NCBI RefSeq assembly: GCF_000001735.4
Contig: NC_003070.9
Coordinates: 18,709,971 to 18,773,970, forward strand
DNA length: 64,000 nucleotides
Source of the DNA: Arabidopsis thaliana
Lineage: Eukaryota; Streptophyta; Magnoliopsida; Brassicales; Brassicaceae
Direction of reading: 5' to 3'
Below, piece after piece: positions 20,861 to 32,200 of this stretch. Under the pieces are notes generated by a model. It saw nothing but the letters and a program-made list of their open reading frames with translations. It ran no database searches and was not told the DNA's origin. The stretch's first letter is position 1. Each line of letters begins with the position of its first letter. The position numbers and the translations under genes were made by a program.

Positions 20861-22207
20861 ATGGGATCAAAATTTCATGCTTTTATGTATCCATGGTTTG
20901 GTTTTGGTCATATGATTCCATATCTTCATTTAGCCAACAAACTAGCTGAGAAAGGTCATAGGGTCACTTTCTTCCTCCCCAAGAAAGCTCATAAGCAGCT
21001 CCAACCTCTCAATCTGTTCCCAGACAGCATTGTCTTTGAGCCTCTTACTCTCCCTCCTGTCGATGGTCTCCCTTTTGGCGCCGAGACAGCCTCGGATCTC
21101 CCAAACTCAACTAAGAAACCCATATTCGTTGCCATGGATCTCTTACGCGATCAGATCGAAGCAAAGGTCCGTGCTTTGAAACCAGATCTAATCTTTTTCG
21201 ATTTTGTTCATTGGGTTCCAGAAATGGCAGAAGAGTTTGGAATAAAGAGTGTCAATTACCAGATCATATCGGCAGCTTGTGTAGCTATGGTTCTTGCACC
21301 TAGGGCTGAATTAGGGTTTCCTCCGCCGGATTATCCTTTATCCAAAGTGGCGTTACGTGGACATGAAGCTAACGTCTGTTCTCTCTTTGCGAATTCCCAT
21401 GAGCTTTTCGGTCTGATCACCAAAGGCCTTAAGAACTGTGACGTCGTTTCCATAAGGACCTGCGTGGAACTTGAAGGTAAGCTATGCGGTTTCATCGAAA
21501 AAGAATGTCAAAAGAAACTTCTCTTAACCGGTCCAATGCTCCCTGAACCGCAAAATAAGAGTGGTAAATTTCTAGAAGACCGATGGAATCACTGGTTAAA
21601 CGGATTTGAACCAGGGTCGGTAGTGTTTTGTGCGTTTGGCACTCAATTCTTTTTCGAGAAGGATCAATTTCAAGAATTCTGTTTAGGAATGGAGCTAATG
21701 GGTCTACCGTTTTTAATATCGGTTATGCCGCCAAAAGGCTCACCAACGGTTCAAGAAGCGTTACCAAAAGGATTCGAAGAACGGGTTAAAAAGCATGGAA
21801 TCGTTTGGGAAGGATGGTTGGAACAACCTTTGATATTGTCTCATCCATCAGTAGGTTGCTTTGTGAACCATTGTGGCTTTGGTTCAATGTGGGAGTCTTT
21901 GGTTAGTGATTGTCAGATTGTGTTTATTCCACAATTGGCAGATCAAGTTCTCATCACAAGATTGTTGACTGAAGAACTCGAAGTCTCTGTGAAAGTGCAG
22001 AGAGAAGATTCCGGATGGTTCTCGAAAGAGGACTTGAGAGATACTGTTAAATCTGTGATGGATATAGATAGTGAGATTGGGAACTTAGTGAAGAGGAATC
22101 ATAAGAAATTGAAAGAGACTTTAGTTAGTCCTGGATTGTTAAGTGGTTATGCTGATAAGTTTGTAGAAGCATTGGAGATTGAAGTCAACAACACCAAATT
22201 TTCTTGA
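20861..22207 (+). CDS. UGT79B5: UDP-glycosyltransferase, UGT79B subfamily
   Basis: An intronless gene encoding 448 aa, the normal UGT79 length. Near the N-terminus [16 protein letters not shown] holds the catalytic His17; [16 protein letters not shown] holds the Asp partner near residue 112-114. The plant PSPG donor-binding box covers about residues 315-362, beginning [19 protein letters not shown] and containing [10 protein letters not shown] and PQLADQ. Cytosolic GT1 enzymes move a sugar from a UDP-sugar to small molecules. Characterised UGT79B members usually add a second sugar to flavonoid or anthocyanin glycosides, so a branching glycosyltransferase role is the best inference; the donor and acceptor are not shown by the sequence. 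AATAAA at 22255 is a good poly-A signal. The UGT79B5 number is from memory of AT1G50580. Confidence 0.92.
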   Translation: MGSKFHAFMYPWFGFGHMIPYLHLANKLAEKGHRVTFFLPKKAHKQLQPLNLFPDSIVFEPLTLPPVDGLPFGAETASDLPNSTKKPIFVAMDLLRDQIEAKVRALKPDLIFFDFVHWVPEMAEEFGIKSVNYQIISAACVAMVLAPRAELGFPPPDYPLSKVALRGHEANVCSLFANSHELFGLITKGLKNCDVVSIRTCVELEGKLCGFIEKECQKKLLLTGPMLPEPQNKSGKFLEDRWNHWLNGFEPGSVVFCAFGTQFFFEKDQFQEFCLGMELMGLPFLISVMPPKGSPTVQEALPKGFEERVKKHGIVWEGWLEQPLILSHPSVGCFVNHCGFGSMWESLVSDCQIVFIPQLADQVLITRLLTEELEVSVKVQREDSGWFSKEDLRDTVKSVMDIDSEIGNLVKRNHKKLKETLVSPGLLSGYADKFVEALEIEVNNTKFS

Positions 22208-22407
22208 ACTGAATACTTTGAATGTTCCAAAATAATGTTTACTTCAATTTTATGAATAAAGAGTATCGTCTTACATTTTGATATAAAGTCTTACTAAGAA
22301 ATGATTAGAGATCTCACACTCCAATTTTTCTCTAATAATTTTGGAAAGATCATTACAATAACAGGTAAAGAAGTATTCAAAAAATTATAACTAGAGGCAA
22401 AAAGATT

Positions 22408-24083
22408 TCAGAACAGTCCCAAGGCAGAAGCAGCTTGAGACTTCCAATGTCTAGCTTTTTCAAACCCATTTCTAAAATTCTCAAAGTCGTCAATGGTCTC
22501 ATCAATCTCTTCTTGTGTGTTCATAACAAAAGGACCAAACTGAACCATTGGTTCACCTATAGGCTCACCAGCCACAAGGATAAACCGAAGAGGCAAACCG
22601 GAATCAGAACCGTTCCAAGCCTCTAACATGTCACCACCTAGGCCTAGAACCAGCAAGTGGTGCGCAGCAGCGGCTGAATGTTGTAACTTGGAATCCCCAA
22701 AGTGACCATGGCCTTGAAGAACATAGACAAACGCGTTCCAGTGAAGTGGAATGGGTTGAGAGATTCGAGAACCCGGCGAGAGAGTGAAGTCTAAATACAT
22801 TGTTGGCGTTCTTGTGCAGATCTTTGACTTAACTCCATTCCATTCTCCTGCTATGACTCTAACTCTCACACCATCTTTCTCTGTTTCTGCTATGTCTTTA
22901 CTCTCTATCTCTTGATAACTCGGCTCCACTCTGAGAATTCACGGACTTTCAAGTAAGAAGAAACCTAATCTAGTATATAAAATAACATGGATCACTCCAC
23001 TCATTGTCAATTGGTTAATCCGCAAATGTTTCTTATCGAAGAAGCTTACAGTTTTTGTCTTGAGGAGAGATTGATCCAAAGCTGCAAGCCCTTGTTGTGA
23101 GTAATGCCATTGGAATTAGAAGAAGGCATTTCAGAATGAACAATGCCTTTTCCTGCAGTCATCCATTGTAATCCTCCTTCTCTTATTACTCCTTTGTGTC
23201 CTTCACAGTCTTCATGCAAAATCTCTCCCTATGTATACATATTCATCAAGAGTTACGCGTGGCGATTCTTGAGAAATCGAATAAGAAGATGAGAAGAGAT
23301 CAATACCTCTAACATGTAAGTGACTGTCTCAAATCCTGATTTTGGAAAAGAAAAAACAAATAGTAAACAAGAAGAACCATGATATAGTGATAGCTTTGGT
23401 TAGTGTGGTCATATGTATTCTGCTTTTATCAGAAGGTGAAGATTAATGCCTTGATTTTTAATTAGCATTGCAACTTAGGTTTGTGTATAAATTAAATGTG
23501 CTTCCAAATGAAACCATGACTTAAAATATCTTAAAGAAAAATTATACATATGTTAATTTAAGTAATTATAAACATAAACGTCAAATGAAAGGTATATACT
23601 AACATCTTTATGAAAGTTGAAATTTATTATTCAAAATATTTGTTTTTTCTCGTGTAAACGCAAACTTAACGTGTAAACTGCGTTTAAAATAACGATAACA
23701 AAACCAACCTCTGTGTGGATGATCTGGGAATCCTGCAGGAGCTGAAACTGCAGTTTTTAAAGATCATTAAAATCTGACAAGTTGGATTGAAAAGAACAGA
23801 GCAAAAACAGAGGAAGAAAAGAGACAAGACCCACCTGAGAATTCATCCAGGACAAGAAATGGGTCGAAGTATCTGAACTCAAACCTGCAAAATTTCACAC
23901 ATATTAAACCTCTTTTTCATTACTACACTTGGAACTAATGAAACAGCACAAAATCCTTCATGTTGGTTACCTTCCGATGCTTCTTCTTACAACAGCACCA
24001 AATCCTTCATGTAGCTGTCTGGCGAAAAGCTTCTTAACAACTAACCTCGTATTAGTAGCAGAAGATTTCTCTGAGATTGGCAT
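22408..24083 (-). CDS. Pirin family cupin protein
   Basis: Six exons (23971-24083, 23835-23884, 23709-23747, 23307-23335, 23050-23228, 22408-22930) encode 310 aa, a normal pirin length. The N-terminal cupin holds the metal ligands in HPHRGFETVTYMLEGE and HEDCEG, then LQWMTAGKGIVHSEMP. A second cupin half follows (FVYVLQGHGHFG), then the LRFILVAGEPIGEP and QFGPFVMNT blocks. Pirins are Fe-binding cupins. Arabidopsis PIRIN1 interacts with the G-alpha subunit GPA1, and some pirins have quercetinase activity; the role of this paralogue (recognised as AT1G50590) is not known to me. Several exons are tiny (29, 39 and 50 bp) but keep frame. It is convergent with the UGT gene (200 bp between stops). 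Confidence 0.93.
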
Positions 24084-24146
24084 CTTGAATCTCTTAGAGA
24101 GAGTTAGTGAAAAATATGTTTATTTGTTGAATCTCTGATGAAGATG

Positions 24147-24154
24147 TATTTATA
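24147..24154 (-). promoter_or_regulatory. TATA box of the pirin gene
   Basis: TATAAATA on the minus strand, 64 bp upstream of the pirin ATG at 24083, at the expected place for a core promoter with a short 5'UTR. Confidence 0.6.
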
Positions 24155-26399
24155 GTTAAGGAAAGAGTTGTTGTATTGACAGTTGGCCAAAATTAAGAAG
24201 ATGATGTAACCCCAAAAATAATAAGATGATTTATTAGTCAATGTTTTATAATAAGACGCCATTTTTTGTCAGTTTAAAAACTTTCTTTCTTTGATAAACT
24301 TATCTCCAAAATGCATTAATACGTTAGCAGAAGTATATGTTTAGAAAATAGGGATTTAGATTCAAACATCGATGGTTTGAGTTGCGTCATCAATTCATCA
24401 TCTTCTATCTTTATAATAACTCGCAATAAAGATGTTTCATTTTGAAAGGCAAAAGTGTACAAATCACACATTGACTCGTTAATGGACCCCGTGGATATAT
24501 CCCAATTATTGCATCCGAATCCACAGTTTTTTTTGTTTTTGTTTAGTGGTCGTCCATATGTTAAAAGTTTAGTGAAGAAAATAAATGTTGGTCAAATTCG
24601 AATTAGGGTCCGAGTCTGACCAATGCTGTAACAACTAACAACCCTGCATCCATCTAAACAAGGCCAGCGTTTAAAGTTCCATGGCCAATATTATGATATG
24701 AGAATTAGTAGCATGGTAAAAGAATTTTGAAAGTTAAAAATGACAGTATATATATACTATGTATTTTAAGCGGTTAAAATGTATTGTTTGAATTGTTGAT
24801 TTCGTTTGACTGATTGATTACACAAAATGAAGAAATTCTTACCAATATATAATTATGGGTGTTTTTATTTGGGGTATCAATATCATACAGTATATCAATC
24901 ATGGTTACGTAGGAACAACCAAACAATACATTTTTTACGACATATGAAAGAGTAAATTTGGTGTTTTAATCATGTAGATAATCCTGACCAAATGGTTATT
25001 GTCTACTCTACTCATTTTGTTACGTCAGTGGAGATAACAAAATAATTACTACCAAATTAGCATTCTCATTTTCTTGTCATTTTTTTTTTTGTTTGTTAGA
25101 AATTAGCATTCTTGACCATAATAATACTGTACAACAAACTATACAGAATTCATGATCATCATTTTGAATTGTAATAATATATCTATGTTGGACTCAACTT
25201 GGATATAGAAAATTTGTAACAAAAGAATAATACTATTAATATACATCCGATCTGTTTAATAAAAAGTTGTTGACAAAAATAAAATGTTTCAATTACCAAA
25301 AAAAAAAAACTGTAACTAATAATATGTTCAACAGAAAACCAAAAAAAAAACAATAAAGAATAAAGTATTGTTCAATTGCATATAGTATTTGAATAAAGGT
25401 AGATTAGTTCAGATAAGCGCACACGTTTATCAGCGACAGCATGACGTAAGGATGACGGTTTGACCATTTATCCTCTTTCTTTCTCGTGGTACCATACTAA
25501 TTTGAAAATTATGCAATTGAAAATTATATATATCTATACCCATAAAAACGACAAAGATAATTTAAAACAAAATTTCTAGAAACTCCCTTTTTTGTCTGAC
25601 GAATGATTACGTAATCATGACATCCATCAAGATCTAAGTAACAAAAAATGACCATATACAAATAGAGAAGAAGCAAGCTTTTAATGGACCAAGAATATAT
25701 TCCGAATAATTAAGCATGAAAATTGGGGAAACGGTGTTAATTTGGAGTTTCCACATTCCTTTCATCATCTTTTCTTATAGGGCTTGTTGTCCTTTTACAA
25801 AAATGGAGAGTGGTGTTTGACCGATTGATTACACACTCGTCTATATGTTCATAGTTGTAGCAAAACTGAACTCAGGTTTGTTTGGTATCTAGTTTGATAT
25901 GCTTGTGAGTTGAACCGTATCATTAGTTACCAATCGAACGAATGAATTGAAACAGACGATTGAACGTAAATAGTCGAAATAATATATTACAAACTATGTG
26001 AAACATTAGTTCTTTTTAGCTTTTTATTTTCTTCTTTTTTTGTAGGATTTAAATTTTATTATTTTGTATAGTCAAAGAAAACAATCTGCTTTTATTGCTT
26101 GAGGTTTTGGGTTTAAATAATAGAGGAAGACAATGAAAGATTGGAACATTTCGTTCCTATAAATTTCGAAGCATAGACTTAATGTGAAATGGAGTAGCAT
26201 AAGAGCATGCCTTCCGACATTATATATCCAAAGCTGCTCTCTGGTTATTATGTAGTTAAAGGGAAAATAAGAATGAATATTTTTGATATAACTGTAAATA
26301 TCATTATAAATGAAAAGTTTAGGAATTACACAAAATAAAACCTAAAGTTTTTGAGACCTTGCCAAAATTAAAAACAAGGTAACAAATAAATGTAAAGAC

Positions 26400-26580
26400 A
26401 CAAAAGTGAAATCATCTAATCCAAGGTTGCATTAAGTTTCCAAAATGCTTCCTTTGTCGAGGCAAGATAGTGTTGTTGTGAGGAACATTATTTCGCTGCT
26501 TCCAAATGTGGTAAAACTGTGGTTTGAACAGCTATCTTTCGGATCATAGAAGGCGCAATAATTCAAATGTATAATAATTC
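26400..26580 (-). mobile_element. LINE remnant (C-terminal end of ORF2)
   Basis: On the minus strand the sequence reads RKIAVQTTVYHIWKQRNN-like after one frame slip, then LPRQRKHFGN and MQPWIR. This is the tail that follows the zf-RVT domain in plant LINE ORF2 proteins (V-Y-H-x-W-K-x-R-N-N). It contains frame breaks and is short, so it is a dead fragment. The direct repeat at 26641-26728 is just upstream of it on the minus strand. Confidence 0.65.
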
Positions 26581-26640
26581 AAGATTATCTTTGTTTCATT
26601 TCCAAACGTACCATAGTTTTAACCAAAGTACAAAAAAACA

Positions 26641-26728
26641 ATTCCAGTTCTCTCTTATTATCTCTAACCACTTTTTCAAACTACATTTTCAAAAAAAGAA
26701 TTCCGGTTCTCTCTTATTATCTCTTAAC
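26641..26728 (+). repeat. Direct repeat, about 28 bp, two copies
   Basis: ATTCC(A/G)GTTCTCTCTTATT and the following ATCTCT(T)AAC occur at about 26641-26669 and again at about 26700-26728, with 30 bp of AT-rich sequence between. Confidence 0.8.
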
Positions 26729-27427
26729 TAAAACATTAAAACGATGGTTACAAATGGGATCATGTATGTTTTTGTTACAAGTATTGTTTAATCAAACAAC
26801 TAATTGGTTATAACTTTGATTTATTCGTATGTTCATCATTTAAACGTACATTAACGTTCGATTATTTAACTTTTAAAAAATCAACCAATTACAAAAGTGG
26901 CTGCAAAATATCAAATACATTTTATATTTGCATCCAAACTTGTAAAACATTTAATATAATGAAACAAAATTAAAAAATTATTAAAAAAAACAATACATTA
27001 TAATGAAAAATTGAGTACTATTCTAAACACCTTAAAATTGGTTAAACGTTTGACTGTTTAGGACATTCGATTAGTCAATTAGATGTCTGGTGCTACATTA
27101 ACTTAATGATATTGCTTCAAAAAAATCTGCAAATTTTCCTAACCTTGTGCGTAATACAAACGACAAGAAAAAACCATATATCATTAATTTATCACATCAT
27201 AAACAGAGAGTTATAAGTTTGATGTCAAATCATAGTTTGTTGTGAGAAAAGAAAAAAAAAAACATAAACCTTAAACATATATGGGGTCATCAACATATCA
27301 CTTACTACTACAACATTTGACAACTTGTTCCTTCGGATCATGCATGAGTTTTACTTTTACAAACAGATTCTGCAAACTTTAAAAGAAGTTTCTAATCTCT
27401 TCTGAAACCGAACAAGGTTTTTATTAG

Positions 27428-29577
27428 TTACCTCCAAGCACAAGAAGTGATAAGAGGTTGATTCTTCCATCCTAAATACAATGCTCCATCTCTTTCTTCA
27501 AGTGTATACTTCTCTGAATAACTCTCAAGCAATCCTTTGATTGTTGCGTTCACATACGAGCTCAAAGGATACGGTTTAAATCCCGCCATGTGAAACCGAG
27601 ACCTCCATTTCCCTAGTGGCTCGTGCCTCTCTTCTCTTTCAACACCTTCACAAGCTATAAGATTCACAACCTCTCTAGCCAAACAATGCTGCTCAACATT
27701 GATCCTTTCCTTGTGATCTCTAGCGAGTTTCACATCTATTGATTCGAAAACTGCCAAGTAATGGTTCATTGTCTCGACAAACCGGGGAAGAAACGGCGCA
27801 GTGTTTGTATTCGCTTCTTGCTCAACCAGAGTCACAACGTTTGGTGACAAGTGTTTGACCAATCTCAACAATCTATCTCTGTGATTCTCCACAGTTACAC
27901 TCTCATCAGGCATGTGGTGAAGAACAAGCGGGAAGTTAACCGCGAGCGCTTCTCCATTTCTAACTCCTAGCTTCTCGATTTCGACTTCCGTGCAGCATAA
28001 AGCAGCTCCATGGAACTCAAACGGAACACCGCACATTTCAGCTAGCTTCCCAAGTCTTTGTCCAACTAACTCAAGTCCTCCTTGACGAGCAAACGATGAT
28101 CTCGGATCATCAATTCCCGTTATCCTAACGTTCGGAGGTCCACCAGGTCTAGCACCAAGAGCACGGATCAAACTCACCCATTGACCACCTTGAGAAATCT
28201 GGAAATCGATAATGTGCACAAAACTTTCGTTCTTCACAGCTTCAGCTATAGCTCCATTAGCAGATTCATAACCGAATTTGAAATAAGGGCAGGCTTCATA
28301 CAAGATATGCATATAAGTAAGAAGCTCAGGACCCGTTGGGTCTTTGCATCTCAATGCTTTATAGATGGAGCTACCCGAAGAAGCTAACCTAGCAACGAGA
28401 CCTTCAAGCATATAAGCTCCTAAGCGCTGAACAGGCTCACCAGAAACAGAAACCATTTGCTGTAACTGAGAGATCAACCAATCAGTCATTTCCAAATCAT
28501 AGTTTTCAACAGCTTTTGCGCATTCATAGAGCACTCCTTTTAAATCTCCCCTAGAGATCATCTCCATAGATCTATACATAGCTGAAGAAACAACTCCATG
28601 CTGCTGTCCAAACCCGCCTTGATTGTTATAGCTGTTGTCTACATCAGGCTCCATCATTGCAGTCTCCAAATCTTTAAGCATGAGACTAAGCTCTGTCTCG
28701 TTGGTGTTTGTCGCTGAAGAACCGCTCAAGGGAGAGTTATTGTTTTCTTCAGGGGAATGATTGTTAAACCTTGATAAGTTGTTGTTGTTGGCTTGAGAAA
28801 TGGGACTTTCATTAGAGGAAAAGCTTGTGGTTGAAGAAGAGTTGTTTTTGTTGTTAAGACAAGGATGAGACTTGGTGCCTGAAGAGGATTCAAGTGTGCA
28901 GTAAGAATCAAATGTCTGAACAGAAAGGTCCATTTGTTTGACTGAAGATGGTTGATGGTAAAACATTGAAGATCCTTCTTGAATCATATGTTTCTGAGTA
29001 GCTTCCATATCTAAATTATCTGCCACACCAAAAAACAGAATCTTAGTTTTGAACAAGATGATAAGAACCCTAAGATTCTTAAAACGGTTGGATCTTTATG
29101 TAGATAGATTCAGTTAAAGATCGACCCAATAGAGAAAAATCATAAACAAGATTGAATTCAATTATCATTAGGGAGACAAAGTTGAGAGCTTTTTAACCGT
29201 AACTATGAGCTAAGACAACTGTTACATAAAACCCTAAGCTCAATTTTCAACACAGCCCAAACCAAAAAACAAAGTAAGTTGTGTTCTGTAACTAAGAAAA
29301 TCAAAGAAACCAGAACTCAGCGAAAGCAACCGACATAAAATAAAAAGATGGAAACTTTGAGATCAAGAATCTAACCTGGTTGGTAATAGTTTGCAGAGAG
29401 ACAGATAGGAGACTGAGTTTGAGAGATTCTTTGAGATTTTGAGAAAAAAGATTTGGTTGATATTGAAGCTTCAAGGTAAAGAGAGAATCGAATCAAAAGA
29501 GAAGTGCTTTGTTTGTTGATGATACCACTTGCTTGCCTACTTTCCACCAGGGGAATAATAAAAACGCTTAACCTCAT
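27428..29577 (-). CDS. SCL5: GRAS transcription regulator SCARECROW-LIKE 5 (PAT1 branch)
   Basis: The main exon (27428-29019) carries the GRAS domain. MEATQKHMIQEGSSMFYHQP at 29008 is a likely start, giving 526 aa. An upstream exon (29376-29577) splices in frame (donor after CCAACCAG, acceptor GGTGTGGCAG) and adds 71 residues, giving 597 aa if MRLSVF is used. I list the larger span because it is continuous and open, but the short form may be real too. Order: Ser/Asn-rich N-terminus, LHR1 (LYECAKAVENYD), VHIID motif as FVHIIDFQISQGGQWVSLI, LHR2, then the SAW end (WRSRFHMAGFKPYPLSSYVN, closing in SCAWR). GRAS proteins are nuclear co-regulators; PAT1-branch members act in phytochrome and stress signalling. 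Recognised as AT1G50600. Confidence 0.92.
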
Positions 29578-29589
29578 TTTTATCCTCAT

Positions 29590-32200
29590 CTCTTTCTAAA
29601 ACCAAATACCCCTTTGACTACTCATTTTTACGGTTTTGCCATTGTTGCTTATTTTGTAGCGCGTAAAGAATAAGAATTAAGTACCTTTATTTCTAATAAC
29701 AGTCAATATTAGTCTGACGAGTAAACAACTGTAATATATAACTGGAAATAAAATAAAATTCCAAAAACAAGTGTCATGCATTACATCACTATTATCTGAG
29801 TAATTGAATCATACGAGTATTATATAATGATTTTCATATATTAAATGATGAAACATTTGGGAGTTAATGAGAGTAGTTGAAATGTCGTGGCTGACCATGT
29901 TTTACCAGAGTCAAATTGCATTAAGTAATTCAACATGTTTTAACAGTTTTGTTTGTTCTATTAACACACTTTTTTTACCTAGAAAATTCATGGAACCATG
30001 CAAGATCAATAGTATGATATATAAATGTTGCGTTTTCCACAATAATAGTATACAAAATGAAAAAAAAAAAAAAAAAAAAAGCGATTTTGTTTTGTCTTTG
30101 TGTATAGACTATTTTATGTAAATCCAATCGTTCGAAATGAATGAAACACGAGCAAAAGCAAAATAAAATGGGTTGTTGTCAATTGAGTATAATAGTAGGC
30201 TAGTAGCACATGGTTCTTCAAAATATTAATGTTAAATTCTTTGGAATAAAATTAAAAAAACGTACGAAACGAATAATTACGAGAACTTAAGAATGTAAAA
30301 CAAATCATGATGATGATTGATTATTCTATGTGTGGACGACGAATGCAATAAACATCTCTTTGTTTTACTTTCTATTTAGTAAACCTTGAGTCCTCGATGG
30401 CCAATCAAAGTACTATACGTAACTTTGTTTTGGGTAGGGAGTACTACTATACATAATTAATGTAGCATAAAGCATAACGATATATTTTCGCCTTAAAACT
30501 GTAAACTTAACCGTAATAAAATTGTGTGCCGCATGTCTAAATAATTCGTGTGTTCATCTTTTAGTGAAGTAATAAAAGGCAAGGGTAAAATGGTCCGCAC
30601 AGACGCAGACATCGATGAGATCGAAAACAAAAGTAACGAGATGAGACCAAACGTGCAAGCCATGGGTTGGTCCAACACTTATCATTTTTAGGCCTAAAAG
30701 TTTGTGATTATTCCCTGCCTTTTTATCCTCCCATTTTTTCTTTTATTTACCAACATATTTTCTTTTTACATACATCAGTGAGATTTTTTCGACTTTTTTT
30801 TCAACTTCGTGTTCAAAGATCAGCGAGTTTTTTAGTTTGACTATTGATGCATCATACATTTGTTTAACCAGTGGTACATACATACGATTGATACACTTTT
30901 ACAATCCACGTATTTACGACAAATGTGAATTAATATTTAATACACTTTATTATTAAATTCAGGCGTCTTTCTTTTGTGAAAAAAAAACACTTAATTATAT
31001 GCATTCATTCTATAATTACTCATTTCATTATTAATTTCGTAAGTAATTATTTAGTATTATACTACTACCCCGCAGTACCATATTATCAGCTTTGAATACC
31101 CATAAATAACTAGTTTGATAACTACAATGGATTGGATTGAAACATTAGTAGACTAGGAAAAATCTCTTTTATATAATACTAGTATTCAAAAACAAAAACA
31201 AAAACTGTTATCAAATATACATCCACTTTAGTATGTTTTCCAGTACGAACCGAAATTGGAGTATGGACACTGCATAAGCAGCAGAAATGTGTACTTGAAA
31301 GGTTCACACCTTAAGATTTCATGCCGACCAATCGTGTCGGCCCACCAACACTTTAAAGCTCTTTAACCCAATTCCGCGTTCTTTCAGAAGAACAATTTCA
31401 GCATTCAACTTTTTGACCTTCCATTTTCTTTTTCTTCATTTTTTTACATTTGATTTTCTCCCCATAAAGTTTAATTTTATCATTGTTTATGTCTTTTGTC
31501 TTTTTTATGTCTTTCCTCGAGTAACACTGTCCGAAAATAACAACTCTTAATCGTGCGCAGTCACATAATTTAGGAATAACAAAGTCATCCTTTATAATTT
31601 CATTACTAGAATTTTGAAAAGAAAATTAAGAGACTACTAAGTTTTACTCCTAGTTTGACTGACCATATTTGTCGATTAATTTATAAAACATGTTGTTTGT
31701 TTGTTTTTAACGGGTAACTGGTGATAAAACAGAAATCTCTAAAACTCTACCGAGTTATATCACATTACTTGTTTAATTGGTTCAGATATTATCATCATCA
31801 TATAGAACAATCCACCAGTTATGCCTGATTCTTAAAATCAGTTATACCAAAATAATTCTCATATAGAGAGAAAAATAAATTTGGTTGGAACTAAAGCAAA
31901 TGACAAATCAGTACAACAACGATTACATGTATATATAACTTAAAAAGTTAAAACAAGATAATTGAATGGTTATCCAAAGAACTCTCTCACCTAATAATAA
32001 TCTTAAGATGCCACAAATCCAAAAAAAAATAATCACAATTTTGCAAATTTAAATACTTTGCTTTGTCTATTCTTGGTAGGTTTTGTTTTTCTCTCTTCCG
32101 TTCACACAATTTCTTGGCGATCACGAAAGACAAAAAAGAAAAAGAAGAAAACAAGAGATTTCACATCAATCAAATCGATTCCATTGCGCGTGTAACCGCA
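29590..32200. other. Intergenic region between SCL5 and PRK5 (divergent promoters)
   Basis: About 2.6 kb of AT-rich DNA between two opposed genes. I see no gene. It holds a 21-base A run (30060-30080) and several small open frames without family marks. The last 150 bp before 32201 are the PRK5 5'UTR; an in-frame ATG at 32063 is open, but its 46 residues look like translated leader. Confidence 0.6.

Larger units (their letters stand above)
24155..27427. other. AT-rich intergenic region between pirin and SCL5
   Basis: About 3.3 kb with no convincing gene. It holds upstream sequence of the pirin gene, scattered poly-A/T runs, a LINE scrap (about 26400-26580), a short direct repeat (26641-26728), and the SCL5 3'UTR near 27300-27427. 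GTTTGAC(T/C)GATTGATTACACA occurs twice (about 24806 and 25818), a possible relic of an old duplication. Confidence 0.6.

Noticed and set aside
9411..22207. A specialised-metabolism gene cluster (CYP705A pair plus UGT79B)
   Set aside because: P450s and a glycosyltransferase within 12 kb look suggestive, but no terpene synthase or acyltransferase is present. Housekeeping-type genes lie between, and the P450s are explained by tandem duplication.
32063..32200. PRK5 start at 32063
   Set aside because: The 46 added residues are Lys/Glu-rich leader translation ahead of the natural signal-anchor start MRNWEDPF.
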